From an uncultured Christensenella sp. (lineage in GTDB: Bacteria; Bacillota; Clostridia; Christensenellales; UBA1242): DNA of 32,494 nucleotides. The notes below the pieces were generated by a model. The model was not told the origin of the DNA. It saw only the letters and a list, made by a program, of their open reading frames with translations, and did no database searches. The stretch's first letter is position 1. Every line of letters begins with the position of its first letter. A program made the position numbers and the translations under genes. The stretch is from contig CASFFG010000012.1 in NCBI GenBank assembly GCA_949293905.1, forward strand, positions 1 through 32,494, in the 5' to 3' direction. Below are positions 22,206 through 29,655 of this stretch, piece by piece.

Positions 22206-22764
22206 TTTTCTTTTTCCTTCTATAAAATAACGCGACAAGAAGAACTCCTAAAATCGTTGGTATGAATGTGGCGACTATGGTTGGCCAAAGGATTGAACTT
22301 GGTGCGACACTTCCCGCTATTGCACGCATGCCGATTACGGTTGTTGGAAGGAGTTGAATTCCTGTTGAATTAATTACCACTAGCATAATCATTGCTCGAG
22401 TTGCTTTTCTTTCACCCTTGTCCAATCCTTGCATTGCCTTTATTCCATAAGGTGTTGCAGCGCTACCTATTCCTATAATATTTGATGCGATATTTAGGCA
22501 GATATTTTTCTCTGTTTCCGCGTCTGTCTTTCCAAATATATATTGGACTGGACGACTAAGAATTTTAGATAACTTGTGACTCAATTTGCAGTCATCTAAA
22601 ACTTGCATTATTCCCATCCATACCGCGTAAATACCGATAAATTCTATGCACATAGTTACGCCCATTTTGGCCGCTTCCATCATTGTACCTACTATTGTAG
22701 ACGGCGCAAAAATAGCGGTCATAACTATACTAAGGACAATCATCACTATCCAGATTTTGCTCAT
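22198..22764 (-). CDS. spmA: Spore maturation protein A
   Basis: A 188-aa polytopic membrane protein of the SpmA family. Hallmarks are GVTMCIEFIGIYAVWMGIMQVLDDCKL, LNIASNIIGIGSAATPYGIKAMQGLD and MLVVINSTGIQLLPTTVIGMRA. With SpmB it is required for spore cortex maturation and dehydration in B. subtilis, where the genes belong to a sigma-E operon. The ATG at 22764 is preferred; a GTG 15 nt upstream overlaps the promoter spacer. The sigma-E-like -10 ends only 4 nt before the ATG and there is only a weak AGG, so initiation is probably leaderless or nearly so. Confidence 0.93.
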   Translation of the reverse strand: MSKIWIVMIVLSIVMTAIFAPSTIVGTMMEAAKMGVTMCIEFIGIYAVWMGIMQVLDDCKLSHKLSKILSRPVQYIFGKTDAETEKNICLNIASNIIGIGSAATPYGIKAMQGLDKGERKATRAMIMLVVINSTGIQLLPTTVIGMRAIAGSVAPSSILWPTIVATFIPTILGVLLVALFYRRKKKNG

Positions 22765-22768
22765 ACCT

Positions 22769-22797
22769 AATCTATGCACGACTAATAAAAACTATGA
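22769..22797 (-). promoter_or_regulatory. Sigma-E-like promoter of spmAB
   Basis: On the minus strand, TCATAGT (22791-22797), 14 nt, CATAGATT (22769-22776). It has the same spacing as the spoIVA element and 6 of 7 and 6 of 8 matches to the sigma-E consensus. In B. subtilis spmAB is also under sigma-E. Confidence 0.5.
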
Positions 22798-22942
22798 GAT
22801 TATGTGTGATTATTTTTATTATTTTGACTTATAATTTAGTTCGAATTGTGAAATGTAAAAGCACATATTGTTTTACTAAAATGAAAAATAAAATTTAACC
22901 TAAATATGTCGTATTTTAAATAGCGCGCAAGTTTAACGACAT

Positions 22943-22967
22943 AAAAAAGACCTATTTAATTAGGTCT
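22943..22967 (-). terminator. Intrinsic terminator of the ART-like gene
   Basis: On the minus strand, AGACCTA, loop ATTAAA, TAGGTCT, then TTTTTT. It lies about 65 nt after the stop at 23031. Confidence 0.75.
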
Positions 22968-23030
22968 ATCTCAATCCTATAGATAGAATCTATATTAATT
23001 TTAGGTTAGTATTAGAAAAAGTATAAAATT

Positions 23031-23792
23031 CTACCATGTTAAGTTTAGAGAAGAATTATCAGTCTTTAAATATTCTGCACTCGCTCTATCTATCCTTCTT
23101 GCTTCCGCTTCACTTAGAATAAGTTTTCCGCGATTAAATACTACCCTATCATTGTAACTATTTTTATATGCGTCAAAGCCGAGATAAATCCATGCCACCT
23201 CGTTATTATACATGAATAATTCCATAAATAGTTTGCGTTGCTTATCGTTCTCAAGCGAATTACAAAATTTTATTAAAATTTCCATTTTCCTTCTAAATTT
23301 TTCATGCGACAAATTTGAGTCGTCTTCCCAATCGTATTCTTTATGATTATAGTAGGCTTCTATCAATTTCCTATATCCTCTATCAGCGACCTTAGTGTCG
23401 GGCGATAGTTTAGCCTGAAACATAAATTTTCCAAATGAGGAAGTCGTTCTGCTTTTGTCTGCAAAATACATTCCGTCCACTCCGCAACCTGAGCCATAGT
23501 GATAATTAAAATCGTTAACTAAATTTAGTGCATATGCTGGATTCTTAACCCCGCGATAGATTATGGGTGAATTTATTCTATTATACTCCTTAGTTTTTAC
23601 TATGCGCGGAAATCTATTGTAATCATACAAGTCTATCATATACTGTACAAGTAATTTTGCATCAGCGAAATGAACATCTTCCGCATCTATATCGCGCCTT
23701 TGTTCCAAATTCCTTATTATGAGCATACTAGACTTTGGATTAATTGCGTAATGGAACAATAATTTTAATCGCTTTTCGTCAGTTAATTCCAT
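23031..23792 (-). CDS. Putative ADP-ribosyltransferase-fold protein
   Basis: A 253-aa cytoplasmic protein. Residues 76-82 read SPIIYRGV (ART-type first Arg, R80), and 104-113 read GVDGMYFADK, like the G-x-x-G-x-YFA strand of R-S-E ADP-ribosyltransferases. The C-terminal block NEVAWIYLGFDAYKN...RVVFNRGKLIL (197-226) matches the GYDA..YYVVLNR pattern at the end of many ART domains, with Glu198 as a possible catalytic acid. The N-terminal 70 residues are helical. No signal peptide, so the target would be intracellular unless secreted otherwise. The ATG at 23792 has GGAGG 5 nt upstream. The family assignment is by motif only. Confidence 0.55.
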   Translation of the reverse strand: MELTDEKRLKLLFHYAINPKSSMLIIRNLEQRRDIDAEDVHFADAKLLVQYMIDLYDYNRFPRIVKTKEYNRINSPIIYRGVKNPAYALNLVNDFNYHYGSGCGVDGMYFADKSRTTSSFGKFMFQAKLSPDTKVADRGYRKLIEAYYNHKEYDWEDDSNLSHEKFRRKMEILIKFCNSLENDKQRKLFMELFMYNNEVAWIYLGFDAYKNSYNDRVVFNRGKLILSEAEARRIDRASAEYLKTDNSSLNLTW

Positions 23793-23807
23793 AATTTCCT
23801 CCACTCT

Positions 23808-23837
23808 TTTATATCACAAATTATAATGATTTGTCAA
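23808..23837 (-). promoter_or_regulatory. Promoter of the ART-like gene
   Basis: On the minus strand, TTGACA (23832-23837), 18 nt, TATAAA (23808-23813). It is divergent from the promoter at 23874-23902. Confidence 0.6.
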
Positions 23838-23873
23838 GAACGGCAAATTAAAATTTAATTAAAAAATTACGAC

Positions 23874-23902
23874 TTGACAAAATGCAAATTATATGGTATC
23901 AT
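23874..23902 (+). promoter_or_regulatory. Promoter of the 92-aa gene
   Basis: TTGACA (23874-23879), 17 nt, TATCAT (23897-23902). The 5' UTR is about 18 nt with AAGGAG. Confidence 0.7.
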
Positions 23903-23926
23903 GCAGATATAAGTTAAGGAGTAGTT

Positions 23927-24205
23927 ATGCCACGAGTTAGTATTGAAAAGAAAATTAAATTTGGATCTTTATATAGGGTTGTTACCGAGACTTACGAGTT
24001 ACCAGACAAAATTGTCGTTGATGGAAAAGTGTATTCATACAATTCATATTATCAAGCATACGACCATAATATGGAAAATTTTATCTCGGCTGAAGATTAC
24101 ATAAAATCACAATTAAAAGAAAGCAAAGGAAAAGAAACTTCTTCAAGTTTTACCACAGCCACTGAAAGCGAAGAACTTGATACTACAACGAAAAATAATA
24201 TTTAA
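23927..24205 (+). CDS. Hypothetical small protein
   Basis: A 92-aa protein. Residues 1-60 alternate polar and hydrophobic residues and suggest a small beta-rich domain (KIKFGSLYRVVTETYELPDKIVVDGKVY). It is Tyr-rich in the middle, and the last 30 residues are a Ser/Thr/Glu low-complexity tail. No family recognised. AAGGAG lies 6 nt before the ATG. It is divergent from the ART-like gene with both promoters in 130 bp, so a shared control or partner relation is possible. Confidence 0.65.
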   Translation: MPRVSIEKKIKFGSLYRVVTETYELPDKIVVDGKVYSYNSYYQAYDHNMENFISAEDYIKSQLKESKGKETSSSFTTATESEELDTTTKNNI

Positions 24206-24218
24206 TTTAAATTTTTTG

Positions 24219-24245
24219 GATATATCAATTTGATATATCTTTTTT
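24219..24245 (+). terminator. AT-rich intrinsic terminator
   Basis: GATATATC, loop AATTT, GATATATC, then six T. It lies 14 nt after the 92-aa gene. Confidence 0.6.
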
Positions 24246-24263
24246 ATTTTCTGTAAATAGATA

Positions 24264-24292
24264 TTGACATTTACCTTCACTTATGTTAATAT
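24264..24292 (+). promoter_or_regulatory. Promoter of the ABC exporter pair
   Basis: TTGACA (24264-24269), 17 nt, TAATAT (24287-24292). AGGGGG lies just before the ATG at 24317. Confidence 0.7.
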
Positions 24293-24316
24293 TTTTGCAT
24301 ATTTTTAGGGGGTTTA

Positions 24317-26161
24317 ATGGCGGAAGCAGTTATAAAGAAGTCGCGTAAAAGTTTGCGCGAAGAAAGAAAAAAAGAAAAAATATACAGAAAAGAACACAAC
24401 ATTCCGTCAATCACAAATTACTTAAAAGACTATAAAGGATATATATTCTCCTTTATTTTTGTTATGCTTTTGTCGAGCGCGTGTAGTGTCGCTGTGACTA
24501 TAATTTCCGCAGAAGCGATAGCTAATATTACAAATCTACTCTATCGTACAGCAATCACTCAGGCTATTCTAGTCGCTGTCCTAAACATACTTATCTGTCT
24601 ATTAAATTTAACAATGAATCAAATATATGTTAAATTTTCTCGCATCATTGTCGCTAGGCTGAACAAAGATCTATCTAGACAGGCTTTTAAATTTAATGCT
24701 ACTACATACGCAAATAATCCTAGCGGAACTTTTGTTCAGCGTATTACAAATGACCCACAAACTTTAATCGATCAACTATCAAATGTCGTTGAACGGGTCG
24801 TTACAATTATTGAACATTTAATTATCTGCGCCTACATATTTTATTTGAATTATATAGTTGGTATAGTGTTCGTTGTCGGTATGATAATATCGTTTACTGT
24901 CGACAGAATTAGAATAAAACTTATGTATAAAAATAGAAAAATCGCAAACAAAAAGTATGATAAAATTCATTCTCTCACCACTGAGATTGTAAAAAGCGAA
25001 CGCGATGTAAAATCGCTTAATTTGGAAAAAAAGTTGAGTGAAGTTTCAAACAAATATTATGCAGACATTAATTCATTTAATTATAAAAGAGGTTTACAAG
25101 ATTCTTCTCTCAATCAACTAAAAAACATTATAAACAATATCGTGACATATGGTGCGATGGTACTTGGAATTGTGCTTTTGGAAAAGAGTCTTATCGTGTT
25201 CTCCACATTTATGATAATATTCTCTAATCGTGCGAATTTTAACAATCTAATTTTTAATTTAAGTTACCTGCTCGATATAAAAGTTGATATAGATGTTTGT
25301 AGTGAACGCATATTTGCGCTCTTTGACCCGCGCAAATTCCCAGTCGAAGATTTTGGTACAGTAAAACTAGATAAAGTTAAAGGTAAAATTCAGTTTAAAA
25401 AAGTCGGCTATGCATACGAAGATAAATTACGAAATAAAAACGATTTAAATAGCGAAAATGATGAGAGCGCGATTGTAAAAAATGAAAAAGTATTAAAAAA
25501 TCTATCGTTTACGATAAAACCTAATACGACGGTTGCGTTTGTTGGGAAATCGGGAAGCGGAAAGTCGACTATCGTATCCTTGATGTCTAAAATGTATAAG
25601 GTAGACGAAGGTGAAATCTTAATTGATGGTGTGAATATTAACGATTTAACGAAAGAAACATTAAGAAACAATATCTCGCTTGTCAATCAATTCCCTTACA
25701 TTTTCGATATGTCTATCCGCGAAAATTTACTTATGGCTAAGGCTGATGCAACCGATGAAGAAATCAATCAAGTGATTGATCGGGCATATCTAAGGGAATT
25801 TGTAGATACTCTACCGAATGGCATTAACACTGTGGTCGGCGAAAGCGGAATTAAACTCTCGGGTGGGCAAAGACAAAGACTTGCAATAGCACGCGCTCTA
25901 CTTAGAAAATCTAGCATTATTATATTTGACGAAAGCACTAGTTCGCTCGACAATTACGCGCAAGAATATGTGAAAAAGAGTATCGATGATTTGAAAGGTA
26001 GTAGTACTATCGTTATAGTTGCGCATAGGCTCACGACAATTAAGAATGCAGATGAGATTTTCTTCCTTGATGAAGGGAAAATTATTGACAAAGGAACTTT
26101 TGACGAATTATTTGAGAAAAATAAAAAGTTTAGAAACATGTTCCTTGCGGAAAATATTTAA
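24317..26161 (+). CDS. ABC exporter half-transporter 1
   Basis: A 614-aa type IV (MsbA/LmrA-like) half-transporter. A basic cytoplasmic N-terminus (1-30) is followed by six membrane helices (about 40-330) and a nucleotide-binding domain (about 350-614). Walker A is GKSGSGKST (about 410), the Q-loop is VNQFPYIFD, the signature is LSGGQRQR (about 514), Walker B plus catalytic Glu is IIIFDESTSS, and the H-loop is AHRLTT. All ATPase residues are intact. An unusual charged insert (KLRNKNDLNSENDESAIVKN) sits after the A-loop Tyr. AGGGGG ribosome site. The substrate cannot be read from sequence. It probably works with the adjacent paralogue. Confidence 0.92.
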   Translation: MAEAVIKKSRKSLREERKKEKIYRKEHNIPSITNYLKDYKGYIFSFIFVMLLSSACSVAVTIISAEAIANITNLLYRTAITQAILVAVLNILICLLNLTMNQIYVKFSRIIVARLNKDLSRQAFKFNATTYANNPSGTFVQRITNDPQTLIDQLSNVVERVVTIIEHLIICAYIFYLNYIVGIVFVVGMIISFTVDRIRIKLMYKNRKIANKKYDKIHSLTTEIVKSERDVKSLNLEKKLSEVSNKYYADINSFNYKRGLQDSSLNQLKNIINNIVTYGAMVLGIVLLEKSLIVFSTFMIIFSNRANFNNLIFNLSYLLDIKVDIDVCSERIFALFDPRKFPVEDFGTVKLDKVKGKIQFKKVGYAYEDKLRNKNDLNSENDESAIVKNEKVLKNLSFTIKPNTTVAFVGKSGSGKSTIVSLMSKMYKVDEGEILIDGVNINDLTKETLRNNISLVNQFPYIFDMSIRENLLMAKADATDEEINQVIDRAYLREFVDTLPNGINTVVGESGIKLSGGQRQRLAIARALLRKSSIIIFDESTSSLDNYAQEYVKKSIDDLKGSSTIVIVAHRLTTIKNADEIFFLDEGKIIDKGTFDELFEKNKKFRNMFLAENI

Positions 26162-26267
26162 TCTAACTAAATTAGTATAAAATCTAAATTATTAACATTC
26201 TACGTACTTAAATTTTATTGTGAAATCAAAAATAATGACATTTAATTTACAATTTTTAGGAGGTTTA

Positions 26268-28112
26268 ATGGCGGAAGCAGTTATAAAGAAGTCGCGTAAA
26301 AGTTTGCGCGAAGAAAGAAAAAAGGAAAAATTATACAGAAAAGAACACAACATTCCGTCAATCACAAATTATTTAAAAGACTACAAAGGATATATCTTTT
26401 CTTTTATTTTAGTCATGCTATTTTCTATGGCTGTGAATATAGCTATTACGATTTTAAGCGCGGAAGCAATCACGAATGTTACTAATCAATTATTTTGGTT
26501 AGCAATAAGGCAGGCATTAATCGTGCTCACTCTTAGAGTGACAGATTTCCTTACAACATTCCTTCTCGACTACATATATTCAAAATTTTCAAAGTTGATT
26601 ACAACGAGATTAAATAGCGATTTATCTAGTCAGGCGTTTAAATTTAGCGCGACAACATATGCTAACAACCCGAGCGGGACTTTCATTCAACGAATTATAT
26701 ATGACCCGCAAAATCTCATTGGTTCACTAACTAATGTGGTTGAAGTTATTTCAATTGCAATTGAGCAGTTAATTATTTGCGCATATATTTTCTACTTGAA
26801 TTACATTGTTGGTTTGGTGTTCGTTATAGGTATGATTTTATCCCTTGTTATTGAACGAATTAGAGTGCGACTTAATGTAAAATATAGGAAAATTTCGAAT
26901 AAAAAATATGACAAAATTCAATCTCTCACTACTGAAATTGTAAAGAGTGAGCGCGATGTGAAATCACTTAATTTAGAGACATCGCTTAGCAAAGTTTCGT
27001 CTAAATATTATGATGATCACAATGCCTTTGAATATAAGAAAAAAACAATCAATAATTCCCTAAATCAAACAAGAAGTATAATCAATAATATCATTACATA
27101 CGGTGCAATGATTCTTGGAATTGTACTTTTGGAAAAGAGCCTTATCGTGTTCTCCACCTTTATGATTATCATTAACAACCGCCCTAGTTTTAATATGTTA
27201 ATTTTCAATTTAAGTTACCTATTTGATATTAAATCTACTATAGATGTCTATAATGAGCGAATATTTGCACTCTTTGACCCGCGCAAATTCCCAGTTGAAG
27301 ATTTTGGTTCAATTAAACTGGATAAAGTTAAAGGTAAAATTCAGTTTAAAAAAGTCGGCTACGCATACGAAGACAAATTACGAAATAAAAACGACTTAAA
27401 TAGCGAACATGACGAAAGCAGTTCAATAAAAAATAAAAAAGTTTTAGATAATCTCTCCTTTACCATAAAACCAAACACAACTGTGGCTTTCGTTGGAAAA
27501 TCAGGAAGCGGAAAATCTACTATTGTGTCCTTAATGTCTAAAATGTATAAAGTGGACGAAGGCGAAATCTTAATCGACGGCGTGAATATTAACGATTTGA
27601 CGAAAGAAACACTAAGAAATAATATCTCGCTTGTCAATCAATTCCCTTACATTTTCGATATGTCTATCCGCGAAAATTTACTTATGGCTAAGGCGGACGC
27701 AACTAATGAAGAATTGAATTCAGCGATTGACAGGGCATATCTAAGAGAATTTGTAGATACTCTCCCGAACGGCATTAATACTGTTGTCGGCGAAAGCGGA
27801 ATTAAACTCTCTGGTGGGCAAAGGCAAAGGCTTGCAATCGCGCGTGCGTTGCTTAGGAAATCTAGTATTATTATATTTGATGAAAGTACTAGTTCGCTCG
27901 ACAATTACGCGCAAGAATATGTGAAAAAGAGTATTGACGATTTGAAAGGAAGTAGCACTATCGTAATAGTTGCACATAGGCTTACTACTATCAAAAACGC
28001 AGATGTGATTTTCTTCCTTGATGAAGGAAAAATTATCGATAAAGGAACTTTTGATGAGTTATTTGAGAAAAATAAAAAGTTTAGAAGTATGTTCCTTGCT
28101 GAAAATATATAA
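26268..28112 (+). CDS. ABC exporter half-transporter 2 (tandem paralogue)
   Basis: A 614-aa paralogue of the preceding gene, with the same domains and all catalytic motifs intact (GKSGSGKST, LSGGQRQR, IIIFDESTSS, AHRLTT). The first 45 residues and the NBD are almost identical to copy 1, including the DNA around the ribosome site, while the membrane domain (about 50-330) is much more different. The ATG at 26268 with AGGAGG upstream is chosen over a GTG at 26220. Neither copy has the degenerate site of classical heterodimers, so homo- or heterodimers are both possible. The intergenic 26162-26267 shows no promoter or terminator, so the two are probably one operon. Confidence 0.92.
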   Translation: MAEAVIKKSRKSLREERKKEKLYRKEHNIPSITNYLKDYKGYIFSFILVMLFSMAVNIAITILSAEAITNVTNQLFWLAIRQALIVLTLRVTDFLTTFLLDYIYSKFSKLITTRLNSDLSSQAFKFSATTYANNPSGTFIQRIIYDPQNLIGSLTNVVEVISIAIEQLIICAYIFYLNYIVGLVFVIGMILSLVIERIRVRLNVKYRKISNKKYDKIQSLTTEIVKSERDVKSLNLETSLSKVSSKYYDDHNAFEYKKKTINNSLNQTRSIINNIITYGAMILGIVLLEKSLIVFSTFMIIINNRPSFNMLIFNLSYLFDIKSTIDVYNERIFALFDPRKFPVEDFGSIKLDKVKGKIQFKKVGYAYEDKLRNKNDLNSEHDESSSIKNKKVLDNLSFTIKPNTTVAFVGKSGSGKSTIVSLMSKMYKVDEGEILIDGVNINDLTKETLRNNISLVNQFPYIFDMSIRENLLMAKADATNEELNSAIDRAYLREFVDTLPNGINTVVGESGIKLSGGQRQRLAIARALLRKSSIIIFDESTSSLDNYAQEYVKKSIDDLKGSSTIVIVAHRLTTIKNADVIFFLDEGKIIDKGTFDELFEKNKKFRSMFLAENI

Positions 28113-28114
28113 AT

Positions 28115-28143
28115 TTGACATAGTCTAAAAATTTTACTATAAT
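28115..28143 (+). promoter_or_regulatory. Perfect-consensus promoter, leaderless start
   Basis: TTGACA (28115-28120), 17 nt, TATAAT (28138-28143), then 5 nt to the ATG at 28149. It begins right after the ABC stop codon. No Shine-Dalgarno is present. Confidence 0.8.
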
Positions 28144-28148
28144 ATAAT

Positions 28149-29018
28149 ATGCGAATTAGAAAGGCTATCTTTCCTATAATGCTCGTTATCTTACTGCTCG
28201 CGATGATTTTGCTAGCAGTTTTTGTTCGTTTCCATAATGAGCAAAAAGAGAGTGCGCGTGTTCTTGGAACATGGTGGTGGAATAGCAATCTTGATGCAGA
28301 ATTATATCTTGATTTTGCGATTGATAACGGAGTAAATGAAATCTATTTTTGTGACGGAGATCTAGATGAAAGTACGACTGAATTTATCACGCGCGCGAAC
28401 GAAAACGATATTAAGGTATTCTACCTAACAGGTGAAAAAGAATGGGTGAATGATTATTCATTAGCGTATGCAGAAATTGATAGGGTACTAAATTTTAATA
28501 ACTCCCACCCTAATGCAAGCTTTGCAGGCGTCCATCTCGATATTGAACCGCACCAATTCGATGATTTCGAACTCAATCGCTCTACCCTGATTTACAACCT
28601 TATTGATTTGGCAAGCAATTTAAATGAAAGATACCCTGAGTTGCGTTTTGACTATGACATTCCGTTTTGGTTTCATGACGAAATCGAGTATGCAGGCGTT
28701 ATTAAGCCTGCTTATGCGCACATGATTGACATAGCAGACCATGTTTTTATCATGAGTTACAGGGACAGCGCGGAAAAAATGTTGGAGTGCGCGAGCGAGG
28801 AAATCGATTACGCAACGACGAACGGAAAACCACTGATTTTATGTGCGGAGACTTCTCAAATAAAAAATGATGACGGGACGGAAGAACCTGAAATCACATA
28901 TTATGAAGAAGGGATAAGCATACTAAATAGCGAATTAGAAAAAATAAGATCCACTCTACCCGCCACCTTTGGTATATCCATTCACCACATTTATTCATGG
29001 TATAATTTAAAAAAGTGA
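28149..29018 (+). CDS. Membrane-anchored GH18-like TIM-barrel protein
   Basis: A 289-aa protein. Residues 7-27 form an N-terminal membrane anchor or uncleaved signal, so the rest is probably outside. The body resembles a glycoside-hydrolase TIM barrel: VLGTWWW (38-44), a GVNEIYFCDGD strand, FAGVHLDIEPH (125-135) like the GH18 DxxDxDxE strand with Glu133 in the catalytic place, ADHVFIMSYRD and a terminal HHIYSWYNL. The fully canonical DGxDxDxE is not present, so activity may differ or be lost. Leaderless start behind a consensus promoter; followed by a terminator. A wall or polysaccharide role is inferred. Confidence 0.65.
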   Translation: MRIRKAIFPIMLVILLLAMILLAVFVRFHNEQKESARVLGTWWWNSNLDAELYLDFAIDNGVNEIYFCDGDLDESTTEFITRANENDIKVFYLTGEKEWVNDYSLAYAEIDRVLNFNNSHPNASFAGVHLDIEPHQFDDFELNRSTLIYNLIDLASNLNERYPELRFDYDIPFWFHDEIEYAGVIKPAYAHMIDIADHVFIMSYRDSAEKMLECASEEIDYATTNGKPLILCAETSQIKNDDGTEEPEITYYEEGISILNSELEKIRSTLPATFGISIHHIYSWYNLKK

Positions 29019-29024
29019 AATACA

Positions 29025-29056
29025 AAAAAATTAGACTTTTAAAGGTCTAATTTTTT
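29025..29056 (+). terminator. Intrinsic terminator of the GH18-like gene
   Basis: AAAAAATTAGAC, loop, GTCTAATTTTTT, starting 7 nt after the stop. Confidence 0.75.
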
Positions 29057-29089
29057 ACTGATTATTGAGAATTTTTGTGTCCGTATCTT

Positions 29090-29380
29090 TTAACCGACAC
29101 CGCCGTCCATTACACTATATTTATCTTTGTTTTTGCGATGTTCCCAACTATCCCAATCGTAATTTTCGCTCCACATTGAAGTTGATGGTAGGCGCATATC
29201 TCCACTATCATGAACGGAAGAGCGAATTCTCTCTGCTCTAGGTTTAATCTTTACCTGTTTTTTCACATATCTAGTTTGTACACGATAACAAACTTTTTCA
29301 CCATCTAACGCATATTCGACTTCGTCAACATTGTTATTCACCATATTTCTTATCATTGTTCTTATTAAAGGTTCTCGCAT
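29090..29380 (-). CDS. Hypothetical small protein
   Basis: A 96-aa protein of unknown function. The N-terminus (MREPLIRTMIRNMV) is amphipathic, residues 17-45 look like a short beta-hairpin (VEYALDGEKVCYRVQTRYVKK), and the C-terminal half is polar with several Trp (MWSENYDWDSWEH). No family recognised. AAGGAG lies 6 nt before the ATG, and a perfect consensus promoter sits just upstream, which argues that the gene is real and well expressed. Confidence 0.7.
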   Translation of the reverse strand: MREPLIRTMIRNMVNNNVDEVEYALDGEKVCYRVQTRYVKKQVKIKPRAERIRSSVHDSGDMRLPSTSMWSENYDWDSWEHRKNKDKYSVMDGGVG

Positions 29381-29397
29381 ATTATTCTCCTTTTAGT

Positions 29398-29426
29398 ATT
29401 ATACCGATTTGATTTAATTTTGTCAA
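29398..29426 (-). promoter_or_regulatory. Perfect-consensus promoter of the 96-aa gene
   Basis: On the minus strand, TTGACA (29421-29426), 17 nt, TATAAT (29398-29403). The 5' UTR is about 11 nt and is made mostly of the ribosome site. Confidence 0.85.
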
Positions 29427-29445
29427 GGTCTTATGTTTAAAAACT

Positions 29446-29460
29446 TTAATGTCACATTAA
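29446..29460. repeat. Dyad TTAATGT-C-ACATTAA, candidate operator copy 1
   Basis: A perfect 7-bp inverted repeat around one base, 20 bp upstream of the -35 box of the 96-aa gene. A 12-of-15 match lies at 29524-29538. Together they look like two binding sites for one regulator in the 275-bp divergent interval. Confidence 0.4.
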
Positions 29461-29523
29461 TTATGTTTTTAATATGCTAGTATAATAAAAACAAATAAGT
29501 ATAAGATATTATTAGTCTATTAT

Positions 29524-29538
29524 TTAATGGGACATTGA
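29524..29538. repeat. Related dyad TTAATGGGACATTGA, candidate operator copy 2
   Basis: It matches 12 of 15 bases of the dyad at 29446-29460, with centres 78 bp apart. It lies 58 bp upstream of the promoter of the YwaF-like gene. A TATAAT (29481-29486) without a good -35 lies between the two copies. Confidence 0.3.
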
Positions 29539-29595
29539 TATTAACAAAAAAATATACAACATTTTTACAATTTATATTATATCTTTCGGCAAAGA

Positions 29596-29625
29596 TTGAC
29601 ATCTAATTTAAATTTATGTTACACT
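29596..29625 (+). promoter_or_regulatory. Promoter of the YwaF-like gene
   Basis: TTGACA (29596-29601), 18 nt, TACACT (29620-29625), about 30 nt before the ATG at 29656. Confidence 0.6.
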
Positions 29626-29655
29626 TAAGTAAAATTTAATACATATAGGGAAAAT

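Noticed and set aside
25408-28288. Antisense ORFs in the ABC genes, similar in both copies
   Set aside because: Their similarity only mirrors the duplicated NBD sequence; no promoters or ribosome sites.
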